Below, one piece after another: positions 43,176 to 51,725 of a DNA stretch of 64,000 nucleotides. The stretch's first letter is position 1, and each line of letters opens with the position of its first letter. Under the pieces are notes generated by a model that was given only the letters and a program-made list of their open reading frames with translations, was not told where the DNA came from and searched no databases. Location of the stretch: contig CANJXC010000002.1 of the NCBI GenBank assembly GCA_947478845.1, positions 124,001 to 188,000 of the forward strand, given 5' to 3'. The stretch is from Spirochaetales bacterium (lineage in GTDB: Bacteria; Spirochaetota; Spirochaetia; JABEVK01). Position numbers and translations under genes: made by a program.

Positions 43176-44737
43176 AAGAGGCCGATCTGCAATCTTTTGA
43201 TACCGAGTTTGCCCACTACCTTGAGCGCCAGTGGGGAGCTTCCGCTGGCGTTTCTAGGCTCGGCTCACGCCTCACAGCAGCTCTGCGGGAGGGTCACTCC
43301 TGCCTGCCTGTTGCTATCGGGGAGTCACCTGCCATTGGGCTTTCCAGCCAGCGGCGACCTCTGGTCATCGACGGCGAAAACTTGTTCCTCCAGCGGGTTT
43401 GGACCTTGGAAGACAGAGTCGCCCAGGCGGTCTTTCGGCTCACCCAACTTACGCCTATCCAGCTTTTACCCGGCACTGTTTCGTTGGCCGGCCAACTTTT
43501 TGATGCCGAAGGCCCACAGAAGTTGGGAGCCTTTCTTCCTTTCCAGTCTGGGCTTTCTGTGATCACGGGGGGTCCCGGCACCGGCAAGACCTGGGTTCTC
43601 AGCCGTCTTCTTGCCCTACAAATGGTTCAAACCGAAGGTGCGATCCGGGTCGCACTTTGTGCCCCTACGGGTAAGGCGGCCCAGCGTATGGCCCAGGCGC
43701 TCCAATCGGGCTCGCCAGGGGCACCCTTACCGCAGACACTGCACCGACTTCTTGGCTTGGGCGGCCCCCTTTCCCGACCACGGTTTCACGCCGAGCGGCC
43801 TCTTCCCTTCGACCTTGTGGTGGTCGATGAGGCCTCGATGGTCGATCTGCAGCTCATGGATTACCTCTTATGCGCTCTAGCGCCCACGGCGCGTTTGGTT
43901 CTGCTTGGCGATGCGGGCCAATTGCCGTCGGTGGATGCCGGGCGAGTACTGGGCGACCTTGTCGAGCATCTTTGCGCGCATAGGCCTTCGCTCTTGGTAA
44001 CGCTCACTGAGTCAAGGCGGTTTGTCGCCGGACAGGCGATTGGAATCGTCGCTAGGGCCCTCAGTCAAGGAAACCTGGAAGGGGCTTGGCCTGTGCTGCG
44101 CGAGTCTACTCCGGGAAAAACCTCCTGCCGTTTGCTACCGCGTCCCGCACCCGCGACGCTAGTTTCGAGGTTGTTGGGCGAGTTTCAGGGCTTTCTTGGA
44201 TGTTCGGATCCCGAAGGAGCCTTGGAAGCCCTAGGTCAATTTCTGATTCTGGCCGCGGTTAACGATGGGCCGTGGGGACAAAGCGGCTTAAATAAGGCAC
44301 TTCGTGGCCTGTTGCCCTTCGGGGCTCCAAGACCTGTAATGATCACCGAGAATGATGCTCCCACGGGTCTGGCCAACGGCGACTTAGGAGTCATTTGGAC
44401 AAAAGACGGCGGCGAGGTGGCGTGGTTCGTCCTGGAAGGGGAGCCACGGGGGTTTCCTGTCGCGCTCCTTCCCCCCCATCAGGACGCGTTTGCCATCACC
44501 ATTCACAAGTCTCAAGGCTCCGAGTTCGATCGGCTGGCCATCGTGATTCCCGAGGTTTCCGACGGTTCGCAGTTCGAATTGAGCCGGGAACTCATTTACA
44601 CGGCCGTCACACGGGCCCGCCACCACGTTACCCTTTACGCCACCCCCGAAGAGTTTGTTGCGGCTGCATCCACCCCGACGGTGCGCTATTCGGGGCTGAC
44701 CCGCCGCCTCAAATGGTGGCAAAACCAACCGGTGTGA
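43172..44737 (+). CDS. recD: Exodeoxyribonuclease V alpha subunit RecD, 5'-3' helicase
   Basis: A protein of 521 residues (E. coli RecD 608). Walker A is VITGGPGTGKTWVLSRLL (Lys139); CAPTGKAAQRMAQAL; Walker B LVVVDEASMVDLQLM; RLVLLGDAGQLPSVDAGRVLGDL; C-terminal AFAITIHKSQGSEFDRLAIVIP and ELIYTAVTRARHHVTLYA. Superfamily 1B helicase. Completes the recC-recB-recD operon, overlapping recB by ATGA. Confidence 0.94.
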   Translation: MKEADLQSFDTEFAHYLERQWGASAGVSRLGSRLTAALREGHSCLPVAIGESPAIGLSSQRRPLVIDGENLFLQRVWTLEDRVAQAVFRLTQLTPIQLLPGTVSLAGQLFDAEGPQKLGAFLPFQSGLSVITGGPGTGKTWVLSRLLALQMVQTEGAIRVALCAPTGKAAQRMAQALQSGSPGAPLPQTLHRLLGLGGPLSRPRFHAERPLPFDLVVVDEASMVDLQLMDYLLCALAPTARLVLLGDAGQLPSVDAGRVLGDLVEHLCAHRPSLLVTLTESRRFVAGQAIGIVARALSQGNLEGAWPVLRESTPGKTSCRLLPRPAPATLVSRLLGEFQGFLGCSDPEGALEALGQFLILAAVNDGPWGQSGLNKALRGLLPFGAPRPVMITENDAPTGLANGDLGVIWTKDGGEVAWFVLEGEPRGFPVALLPPHQDAFAITIHKSQGSEFDRLAIVIPEVSDGSQFELSRELIYTAVTRARHHVTLYATPEEFVAAASTPTVRYSGLTRRLKWWQNQPV

Positions 44738-44752
44738 ATCATAATGGTACCC

Positions 44753-45628
44753 ATGATTCACCTCGAAAACGACTTTCTTAAGGCCTCCTTCCTCACAAAG
44801 GGAGCTGAATGGCGGAGTTTCGTCGCCAAACCCCACGATGCAGAGTTTCTGTGGAACGCAGACCCGAAATATTGGGCTAAATCTTCACCTCTGCTGTTTC
44901 CAATCGTGGGTAGCCTCAAGGGCGGCCAGTTCCAGCATTTGGGTCAGACGTATTTTCTTGGCCGCCACGGTTTGGCCCGCGAGCGAGAGTTTGCTATCGT
45001 TGAGCAAGAAACTTGGCGGGTTATGCTTCGACAGACCTCAGACGCCGAAACCCGTAAGGTTTACCCCTTCGACTGGGACTTGGAGGTGGAATACCGCCTA
45101 TGGAAGCGCGTGATGCACACCACTTGGCGCGTGCGAAACACCGGCGCCGTAGCCCTGCCGTTTAGCATTGGTGGCCATCCCGCCTTTGCCTTGCCGCTGG
45201 GCGGCGGGGCTGGTGACTTCGAGGATTCTTTCCTAGACTTCGAGCTGGAGGAGCCCCTCGAGCGCTGGATGTTGGACGCCAACGGGCTTCTGTCTGGTGA
45301 AACAAGGCCTCTACCCACTTTGGGCCACAGTCTATTGCTCACCAGATCGCTTCTGGCTGAGGATGCCGTGGTGATCAAACGGCCTCAGTCGAAGCGGGTC
45401 ACCCTGAGAGCACAAAACTCACCTTACAGCCTCAGCCTCGAGTTTCCTGGGTTCACCCACTTGGGCATTTGGAGTGCTCCCGGGGCGCCGTTTGTGTGCA
45501 TCGAACCCTGGTGTGGAGTCACCGACGGCGTTGATGCCACTGGCAAACTTGCCGACAAGGAAGGCATCGTGGTCCTCGAAGCGGGTGGAACCTTTGAGCG
45601 CTCGTTTGCTGTCACTCTCCACCTTTAG
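44753..45628 (+). CDS. Aldose 1-epimerase family protein (LacX-like)
   Basis: A protein of 291 residues from ATG 44753, where MIHLENDFLKASF aligns with the usual family start; an ATG three codons upstream is possible. Galactose-mutarotase fold motifs: GAEWRSFVAK, LFPIVGSLKGGQF, LGRHGLARERE, FSIGGHPAF (catalytic His region) and ICIEPW-type VCIEPWCGVTDGV. Interconverts sugar anomers or a related sugar phosphate. It lies 15 bases after recD but is functionally unrelated. Confidence 0.85.
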   Translation: MIHLENDFLKASFLTKGAEWRSFVAKPHDAEFLWNADPKYWAKSSPLLFPIVGSLKGGQFQHLGQTYFLGRHGLAREREFAIVEQETWRVMLRQTSDAETRKVYPFDWDLEVEYRLWKRVMHTTWRVRNTGAVALPFSIGGHPAFALPLGGGAGDFEDSFLDFELEEPLERWMLDANGLLSGETRPLPTLGHSLLLTRSLLAEDAVVIKRPQSKRVTLRAQNSPYSLSLEFPGFTHLGIWSAPGAPFVCIEPWCGVTDGVDATGKLADKEGIVVLEAGGTFERSFAVTLHL

Positions 45629-45640
45629 AGCCCTACCGAA

Positions 45641-46951
45641 CTAAAAACTGAAAGCCTCGAAAATGATGTGTTTTGAGGGGATTCCCAGACTTTTGAGCGC
45701 TGGAACCACCCTTTCGCGCACACGTTCCGACGAGCACAGGAATACCTGGAACTTACGTGGATACACGAGCTCCTGCGCGAACAGGTTGGCGTCGTAGAGC
45801 TGGAAGTCTTCTTTGTAAATGTAGGTTTTGACCTTCAGGTTTGGCATCACGCGCGCAATTTCCGCCACGCGTTCTGGCTCGAGAAGCTCTTCGCGAACCG
45901 TTACGGCTTGGAGGTAAACGACTTCACGTGTGGGGTCTTTTTCGGCAAGTTCCTTCAAGATACCGATCAGAGGTGCGACACCGATTCCTGAACCTATGAG
46001 GGCCAGGGGCAGGTCTAACCTACCGCGGCGGATGGGATTAAAGCTTCCAAAACCCGCGTTCACCCGCACTTTGTCTCCGGGTTTGAGCCCGGCGAGTTTG
46101 CGTGTGAAGTCACCGAGTTCCCGTATGGCGAAACCGATCGTTCCTTCGTCTGCGGTGGAAGTGAAGCTGAAGGGATGCTCTTCACCGCGCAGACCCGGGG
46201 TAAGAAATCTCAGGAAGGCGAACTGGCCGGCGTGATACTTTAACCGTGGATGGTTGGTCAGCGTCAGGCGGGCAATCCCCCCTAAATGGGTCACCGCTTT
46301 GACCTCCACAACAGGGAGAAACGCTTCGCGAGTTCGCGCCACGAGGTAGGCGAGTACCGTCACGGCAAACAGAATCTGATACCCCCAAGCCGAAGCAGGT
46401 GGAGCGTTGTGCGAGTTGTTCGGGTCAAGGATCGACATGCCACGGTCGGCCACATGCCACCAGGTAAAGGCCGCCAACACAAGAAACAAAACTTTGTGTC
46501 CGCTCTTGAGAAAATCGTAGGCCTTCGTGAGCACCAGCTTGCGCACGAGAGGCAGGGGAATCCAGAGCATGGAAGCCACCAGAAGGATCACGAACACGGG
46601 AAGCGGGATCCAACTAAACAGATCGATGGTCTGAGGATTCAAAAAAATGGTGTACACCGCATGCCAAAGGAGCAAAAGGGCCACACCCATGGTGCTCCAA
46701 ATATGGTAGCGGATTCTCAGGTCATAAGGCAGACCGTTCTGGAGAAAAGGCAGCTTCAGTGACAACAGCACATTGGCCAGAAGCCAGTGGTAGCTAAAAA
46801 TCGACGACACAAAGTTGAGCGCCTGAAAAGGGTCAAGCGAGGCCCCAAAAGGCCCCCCGTTAGCAAGAAAACTATCAATGTAGACGGCACTTTGCACCAG
46901 GGGTAACAGCAGGTACAAAAACACCAGCACAAATATGCCGTGGGTTTTCAT
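45641..46951 (-). CDS. Ferric-reductase-like transmembrane oxidoreductase with FAD/NAD domains
   Basis: A protein of 436 residues from ATG 46951. Six predicted membrane helices (about 5-220) contain spaced histidines in YHIWSTMGVALLLLWHAVYTI and SGHKVLFLVLAAFTWWHVADRG that suit two b-type haems. The cytoplasmic ferredoxin-reductase half has the flavin motif EHPFSFTSTAD, the nicotinamide loop LIGSGIGVAPLIGIL and C-terminal QVFLCSSERVRERV. It probably moves electrons from NAD(P)H across the membrane. The co-transcribed periplasmic protein (10-base gap) may be its acceptor; inference. Confidence 0.82.
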   Translation of the reverse strand: MKTHGIFVLVFLYLLLPLVQSAVYIDSFLANGGPFGASLDPFQALNFVSSIFSYHWLLANVLLSLKLPFLQNGLPYDLRIRYHIWSTMGVALLLLWHAVYTIFLNPQTIDLFSWIPLPVFVILLVASMLWIPLPLVRKLVLTKAYDFLKSGHKVLFLVLAAFTWWHVADRGMSILDPNNSHNAPPASAWGYQILFAVTVLAYLVARTREAFLPVVEVKAVTHLGGIARLTLTNHPRLKYHAGQFAFLRFLTPGLRGEEHPFSFTSTADEGTIGFAIRELGDFTRKLAGLKPGDKVRVNAGFGSFNPIRRGRLDLPLALIGSGIGVAPLIGILKELAEKDPTREVVYLQAVTVREELLEPERVAEIARVMPNLKVKTYIYKEDFQLYDANLFAQELVYPRKFQVFLCSSERVRERVVPALKSLGIPSKHIIFEAFSF

Positions 46952-46961
46952 TTCAAAAGGT

Positions 46962-47450
46962 CTACTTCTTTTCCAGGTAGTCAGCGAGAACCTGAACCCA
47001 CTGGGAATGCATCTGCCTGGTTCCAAAACCCCAAGTTGTCGCCGACGAAACTCCGTCGACACCAGCTGCGCTCGATGATGAGTTGAAGCTCGCCACAAAG
47101 TTTGTCGTACTGCGGCTCAGAAGATTCACCAAATACAATTCTTTTGGGGCCGCATAAGCCTTCATAAACTTTGAAAGAACCGGGTCGACACCGGTGGCTG
47201 TGTTGGTGCTGATGACAATCACAGCCTTGAATTGACCGGGCTTGACATTGCCGGAATCCAAGGTTGCATAGACGTTGTAGGGAACACCCGAGCTTTGAAA
47301 CTCCTGCCGGATAAAGTTGTACGTGTGACGGTTGACCTCGGTGTTTCCGTTGAACACCAGCATGATGTTGTTGTTTGTGGCTGCAAAGGTGACCAGTGGA
47401 GCAGCGAGCATCAGGCCGGCAAGGAACAGACTCTTAAGCAAGGGTTTCAT
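46962..47450 (-). CDS. Periplasmic protein with flavodoxin-like core and FMN-attachment-like motif
   Basis: A protein of 162 residues from ATG 47450 with a clear signal peptide (MKPLLKSLFLAGLMLAAPLVTFAA). The mature part alternates strands and helices (NIMLVFNGNTEVNRHTYNFI, KAVIVISTNTATG) in a flavodoxin-like pattern. It contains VDGVSSATTWG, which recalls the D-x-V-S-G-A-T motif where FMN is attached to Thr in FMN_bind domains, although the rest of that domain is not recognisable. Next to a ferric-reductase-like membrane flavoprotein, an extracytoplasmic redox role is suggested. Not a family I can name. Confidence 0.6.
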   Translation of the reverse strand: MKPLLKSLFLAGLMLAAPLVTFAATNNNIMLVFNGNTEVNRHTYNFIRQEFQSSGVPYNVYATLDSGNVKPGQFKAVIVISTNTATGVDPVLSKFMKAYAAPKELYLVNLLSRSTTNFVASFNSSSSAAGVDGVSSATTWGFGTRQMHSQWVQVLADYLEKK

Positions 47451-47487
47451 CAGTATCTCCTGAAAAAGAACTAGCAAACAACGTGCC

Positions 47488-47520
47488 AAAAAAAGGACCC
47501 TCCGGAAGCCGGAAGGTCCT
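47488..47520 (-). terminator. Rho-independent terminator upstream of the periplasmic/ferric-reductase pair
   Basis: Read on the minus strand: AGGACC and GGTCCT arms with an inner TCCGG/CCGGA stem (one mismatch) and a three-base loop, followed directly by seven T (47494-47488). It is 37 bases upstream of the ATG at 47450. It therefore either ends the rubredoxin/cyd transcript or sits in the leader of the next genes. Confidence 0.8.
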
Positions 47521-47527
47521 CAAGTCC

Positions 47528-47564
47528 CGGGAATAGCTTTCCCGATTGGGAAAGAAGTTCCCAA
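47528..47564. repeat. Tandem inverted repeats GGGAA-N5-TTCCC with an alternative central hairpin
   Basis: On the minus strand TTGGGAA-N5-TTCCCAA (47564-47546) is followed by CGGGAA-N5-TTCCCG (47544-47528). The middle halves can pair instead as CTTTCCC-AATC-GGGAAAG, which excludes both outer hairpins. It precedes the terminator by 7 bases. Either a double protein-binding site or a switching RNA leader. Confidence 0.55.
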
Positions 47565-47627
47565 CCGAGCGTCGTTTAATCCGGTGTTCAGGCTGAAAAT
47601 CCGAAAATGGCCAAGCGCGGTAAGGGC

Positions 47628-48242
47628 CTAAGCCGCGACCTTTTTCTTCTTCTTTCCAAGAAACACCTTTTCGCCTGGCATGACTCCGCCCACCAGGTGA
47701 GCTCCCCATTTGCCCAAGACGGACGCGGCAACCAAAGAGACGATGGAAGTGATCACGTAACCGAGCCAAAGGCCAAAGTTAGCCTCCCCTTCAAAGTTTC
47801 CGATGGCCGGCAGAACTGCCACCACAATCGAGGCCACCACAAAAATGGTACCGAGGACAGACTTTTGCAACAGGCGGGGAGTGCTGAGCTTACGATAGCG
47901 AACTTTCCCGTCGATGATGCCCGTCAGGAAGGCACCCAAAACCATCAGGGGGAAGAGCCAGCTCAAAAACTGAATCACCGGCCAGAAGAACGAGGTGTGC
48001 ATTGAGGCGGGAATCAGGGGGTACGCCAGGGCCAAGAGCACCAGCATGGGCGAAATAGCATTGGGCAAATGCACAACAATCGGATGCACGTGGAGGTCCA
48101 ACCACAAGCGACGAGCCGCCCCAACCTTGTCTTCCCAAGGCTCAAACATTTCTTTTTTCACGCCGCAGGCTGGGCAAACCTCGCCCAACGCGTCTTTTTC
48201 CAATATGTAGCCGCAGGCTTTGCAGCGCACGTGTTCTTTCAT
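47628..48242 (-). CDS. Membrane protein: rubredoxin-like zinc ribbon plus DUF2231-like domain
   Basis: A protein of 204 residues from ATG 48242. N-terminal rubredoxin-like knuckles CKACGY and CPACGVKKEMFEPW bind Fe or Zn. Then DLHVHPIVVHLPNAISPMLVLLAL, with the paired His of DUF2231 proteins, starts a four-helix membrane part, ending in a Lys-rich tail (GKKKKKVAA). Placed directly after cydB in one direction, it is probably an accessory to respiratory electron transfer or oxygen defence. The next gene is separated by hairpins and a terminator. Confidence 0.78.
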   Translation of the reverse strand: MKEHVRCKACGYILEKDALGEVCPACGVKKEMFEPWEDKVGAARRLWLDLHVHPIVVHLPNAISPMLVLLALAYPLIPASMHTSFFWPVIQFLSWLFPLMVLGAFLTGIIDGKVRYRKLSTPRLLQKSVLGTIFVVASIVVAVLPAIGNFEGEANFGLWLGYVITSIVSLVAASVLGKWGAHLVGGVMPGEKVFLGKKKKKVAA

Positions 48243-48292
48243 CGGATACTCCTTTCGGAAAACTCGGGGATAGCCAAGCAACCCCCCCTACA

Positions 48293-49354
48293 TTAATAAT
48301 GTGGGTTAGTCTTGTGGTCAACCTTCCCTTTGAAAATGCGGAAAACAAGGATGCTGTACACCGCCGTGATAGACAGGGCTATCACGGCCACGATTCCGAT
48401 GAACTGGAGGCTCCCGAGAGGATTAGACACCCCTTCCTTGAAGATCGTGAGGTCAAACTGGTTGCCCAGGCTCGAATGCACCATGGTCGGAAACTGGATG
48501 GCTCCGATGAGCACAAACGCCCCGGCTATCAGGGACGATGAGCCAACAAAGGCGAGTGTCTCACTCTGTTTTTTGTAGTTGAGAAAAACCGTGGCCAAAC
48601 CTCCGAGTACCAGAATCAAGGCCAACACCAAACCGAGGATGGCCAAGGGGTGGGTTCCGTCGGTGAAACTGGTTAACGCTCCAGGCAATAGGACCGCCTG
48701 CACGACCACCAAGACCAGCAACACGGCGGCGGCGCCCAGTTGGAGCGGCAGGTTGGCTCGGGCGTTGTCAGCCAGAGTTCCGGTGGTCTTTTTGACTACG
48801 TAGGTGCTGCCGTGCACCCAGCAGACGGAAACAACAGCCAGACCCAGCGTCACCGAAAAGGGACTCAAGACTTCCCAAAACCCGTTGGCCGAGTCCCATT
48901 CCATTTTGCCATTGTAGGGCAAACCGGCAATGGTGCCGCCGAGGGCCACCCCAGCGACAAAAGGAATCGTGAAACTTGCCCCAGCAAACAGCCATTCCCA
49001 TAGGGCTTTGCTGCCCATCTCGTTGTTCCAGGCTTCCAAGACAACGGGGCGAAGCATAATAAACACCAGGACAAGGACGAGCCACGGATACAGGCCCGAC
49101 AACAAACCGGCGAACACCACGGGGAAGGTCGCAAAAATGGCACCGCCGGCAATCAGGCCGTAGAGCTCGTTACCGTCCCAAACGGGCCACATGGTGTTAA
49201 GAATAGCTCGCTTCTGGTTTTCCTGCTTGAGGAAAGGCAGGTTCATCCCAATGCCCAGATCAAAACCGTCCAGCCAAATGAACAGGAACAGGGCCGCACC
49301 GATCAACAGGAACCATAAGGCTTGCCAAAAGGCAAGGTTGTTGAGAAAGTCCAT
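48293..49354 (-). CDS. cydB: Cytochrome bd ubiquinol oxidase subunit II
   Basis: A protein of 353 residues. Typical CydB opening ALWFLLIGAALFLFIWLDGFDLGIGMNLPFL, then WPVWDGNELYGLIAGGAIFATFP and the eight or so further helices. Its ATG overlaps the cydA stop (TAATG). Integral membrane partner of CydA in the high-affinity oxygen reductase. Confidence 0.95.
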   Translation of the reverse strand: MDFLNNLAFWQALWFLLIGAALFLFIWLDGFDLGIGMNLPFLKQENQKRAILNTMWPVWDGNELYGLIAGGAIFATFPVVFAGLLSGLYPWLVLVLVFIMLRPVVLEAWNNEMGSKALWEWLFAGASFTIPFVAGVALGGTIAGLPYNGKMEWDSANGFWEVLSPFSVTLGLAVVSVCWVHGSTYVVKKTTGTLADNARANLPLQLGAAAVLLVLVVVQAVLLPGALTSFTDGTHPLAILGLVLALILVLGGLATVFLNYKKQSETLAFVGSSSLIAGAFVLIGAIQFPTMVHSSLGNQFDLTIFKEGVSNPLGSLQFIGIVAVIALSITAVYSILVFRIFKGKVDHKTNPHY

Positions 49355-50715
49355 TACGCTAAACCCCCTTCGCTGTGGCTGGTGATTCCAGCGCGGATCA
49401 ATTTGGGAAGGAACCGAAAAAACACGATGTAGATAATTACATAAACGAGGTTGAAGCAGATGAGCGAAAACCAGAGGTTAGCTTCGGGCTGGTTCTGCGT
49501 AAGAGCCTGCTGAACGGTCATGCCTGGGTAGTTGTCAAAGGGGTAAATGAGAAACGGTTGGCGTCCCACTTCCGCCGTGAACCAGCCCGATAGGATGGCC
49601 ACGTAAGGAAGAACGGCCGTCCAGATCATCACGGTGAGGGATTTCTTTTTGCGAATGAGAGTGTCTCTCCAGAAGAAAATCATGCCCAGCAGAATCACTC
49701 CCAGGGCCGTTGTCCCGGTCAGCACCATGAGCCGGAACGATTGAAAAATGGCGTTTATGGGCGGAATCGGCGTGCCACCGGCAGCAAGTTCATCCATGCC
49801 AGCCACTTTGAACGGTTTTGCGCCGTAGTTGTAGAACCAGCTCAACAACCCAGGCACCGCGAAGCCGTCCACCTTCTTTTTCTGTTCGTCGACCCAACCG
49901 AAGAAGTACAGCGGAGCACTTTCCGAGGACTGGTAAATGCCTTCCATCGCCGCGCTCTTGGCCGGTTGGTATTGCTCTACAAACAGGGCCGACTCGTGAC
50001 CAAGGATTGGCATGGCAATGGCCGTGATCAAAGCGATGGTACCGGCCCAGGTCATTAGCCTCTTGGCCAAAGGAAGTTCCTTTTCGTGCTTGAAATACCA
50101 GGCTGCAGAAGCAACGAGAAGGAAAGAGGCTATCATCCAGGCACCAGTGATGGTGTGAAGGAAGCGGATACCGGTGGACGGGTTAAAGTTCACGGCCCAG
50201 AAGCTGTCCACGATTAGCTTCCCACTCGCGGCGTCTAGGTGCACGCCTGCGGGGGTCTGCATCCAGGAGTTGGCCATGATAATAATCAGTGCCGAAACAT
50301 GCGAGCCGAGGAACACAAACACGGCACTGAGCCAGTACCACAGGGGCTTCATCTTGTCGCGGCCAAAAAACAGAACGCCGATGAATACCGACTCAAGGGT
50401 AAACGCCACTGTGGCCTCAACGGCTAGCTGCACGCCGAAATAGGCCCCTGCGTGCTTCGAGAACTCGGCCCAATTCATACCGAAGGCAAAGGGAAGAGGC
50501 AAGCCGGTTGCCACGCCTAGAGCAAACACGAGGGTAAGGAGGCGGATGGCAAAGTTGGATAGCTTTTTGTAATCCTCTTTTTTCGTGAAGAAATAGGCAC
50601 TCTCCACCAAAAGGATAAAAAACGCCAAACCCAAGGTAGTCGGCGGAAAAATAAAGTGAAGGCCTGCTTCCAGTCCGAACTGTATTCGCGAAAGCAGGAG
50701 CACAAAACTGTCCAT
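49354..50715 (-). CDS. cydA: Cytochrome bd ubiquinol oxidase subunit I
   Basis: A protein of 453 residues, so the short-Q-loop type (E. coli CydA is 522). Features: haem ligand region GLHFIFPPTTLGLAFFILL, GMNWAEFSKHAGAYFGVQLAVEA, ESVFIGVLFFGRDKM, RFLHTITGAWMIASF and the quinol-site GWFTAEVGRQPFLIY. It reduces oxygen at low concentration without pumping protons. Operon: UbiA-like - cydA - cydB - rubredoxin/DUF2231. No CydX recognised, and cydCD are not in the window. Confidence 0.95.
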   Translation of the reverse strand: MDSFVLLLSRIQFGLEAGLHFIFPPTTLGLAFFILLVESAYFFTKKEDYKKLSNFAIRLLTLVFALGVATGLPLPFAFGMNWAEFSKHAGAYFGVQLAVEATVAFTLESVFIGVLFFGRDKMKPLWYWLSAVFVFLGSHVSALIIIMANSWMQTPAGVHLDAASGKLIVDSFWAVNFNPSTGIRFLHTITGAWMIASFLLVASAAWYFKHEKELPLAKRLMTWAGTIALITAIAMPILGHESALFVEQYQPAKSAAMEGIYQSSESAPLYFFGWVDEQKKKVDGFAVPGLLSWFYNYGAKPFKVAGMDELAAGGTPIPPINAIFQSFRLMVLTGTTALGVILLGMIFFWRDTLIRKKKSLTVMIWTAVLPYVAILSGWFTAEVGRQPFLIYPFDNYPGMTVQQALTQNQPEANLWFSLICFNLVYVIIYIVFFRFLPKLIRAGITSHSEGGLA

Positions 50716-50746
50716 AGCATTACCTCTCTTTTTTTTTAGTTTCTGC

Positions 50747-51613
50747 CTACGGCAAACTTTCGATGACGAAGAACACGACCATCAGGCTTGAGGCCATCAG
50801 GTTCATACCCATGGTGCGGCCAAAACTGGCTTTCGACGGGTCGACAAAACTGCTGCGGGCCCACCACAGGAAATAGACTACAGTGGGTAGCTGAACCGCA
50901 AAAAAAAGGCCAACCAGCGGCCAACCTGCATGGAGGTAAAACAGCACCGCGAACACGACCACGGCCAAGTTCAGGAAAAGCCCCGACAACACGAACGTGC
51001 CGCGGATACCGACGCGGCGGCTTACCGTAAGGTCTCCGTGCGCTTGGTCTTCCTCGTGTTGGTAGATCTGAGTCAGCGGATACACGCCCATCAGGAACAG
51101 CGCTGAAGTGAGAGTTCCTAGCCACAACCACGGGTCATTCCACGGGCGTAACGTTCCAACTGACTGAACCACGGCCATGAAGGTCAGCGAACCCTGAACC
51201 AAACCGACGCCCACCCACCCCAGCCAAGGGCGTCTCTTCAAGCGTGTGACCTTCCAGCTGTAGAGTTTGGAGGCCAGCGTGTACACCAGAATCGCCAGGA
51301 AAAAACCCAAGCCTAAAAACCACGAGCTGACAAGCGCCGCAGTGTCGAGAAACCAGGCAGCCCACAAAAGGCTGGGAGTCACCGGGGGCGGCAGCTTGAT
51401 TCCACCAATGCTTTTCTCGTCTCTGTCGTACCAGGTATTGAAGGCATGACTGGCCGGGTATAGAAAGAAATGGATGATGACAAAAGAAGACCATAGACGC
51501 AGCGGGTTCGCGTTCAACGAGCTCCAGGATGCAAACAGCCAGATCGGCAGAAGAAAGTAGGAGAAGGGAAACCTGAGGTGGATAAGGGTACTAAGCCAAC
51601 CCGCTCGTGCCAT
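50747..51613 (-). CDS. UbiA-superfamily prenyltransferase
   Basis: A protein of 288 residues with about eight membrane helices. The two Asp-rich motifs are HAFNTWYDRDEKSIGG (N-x-x-x-D-x-D type) and YQHEEDQAHGDLTVSRRVG, as in UbiA/MenA proteins. It is upstream of cydAB in the same operon (31-base gap), so a role in making the quinone used by the oxidase is likely. Haem O/A or chlorophyll-type substrates are less fitting here. Confidence 0.83.
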   Translation of the reverse strand: MARAGWLSTLIHLRFPFSYFLLPIWLFASWSSLNANPLRLWSSFVIIHFFLYPASHAFNTWYDRDEKSIGGIKLPPPVTPSLLWAAWFLDTAALVSSWFLGLGFFLAILVYTLASKLYSWKVTRLKRRPWLGWVGVGLVQGSLTFMAVVQSVGTLRPWNDPWLWLGTLTSALFLMGVYPLTQIYQHEEDQAHGDLTVSRRVGIRGTFVLSGLFLNLAVVVFAVLFYLHAGWPLVGLFFAVQLPTVVYFLWWARSSFVDPSKASFGRTMGMNLMASSLMVVFFVIESLP

Positions 51614-51659
51614 AAACCCAGCTTAACTTATTTACACCAAGTTGAAAAGATTAATCGTA

Positions 51660-51688
51660 TTAAAGATGACACAAAAGCTTTCTATATA
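51660..51688 (+). promoter_or_regulatory. Possible promoter of the CobW-family gene
   Basis: TTAAAG (51660-51665), a 17-base spacer and TATATA (51683-51688), 38 bases before ATG 51726, in a strikingly AT-rich 112-base gap shared with the divergent UbiA gene. A GGAG ribosome-binding site precedes the ATG. The -35 is weak. Confidence 0.4.
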
Positions 51689-51725
51689 GTATCTTACAAG
51701 AATTGTCAGATATAGGAGACTGCCT

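Noticed and set aside
37000-44737. Possible Chi-like repeats or a phage-defence island around recBCD
   Set aside because: No repeated octamer stood out by eye and the flanking genes are ordinary metabolic genes; recBCD looks like a housekeeping locus.
51623-51645. TTAACTT-N9-AAGTTGA inverted repeat upstream of the UbiA-like gene as an FNR, Rex or Zur site
   Set aside because: It does not fit the consensus of any of these regulators, is imperfect, and sits in AT-rich sequence where such repeats arise easily.
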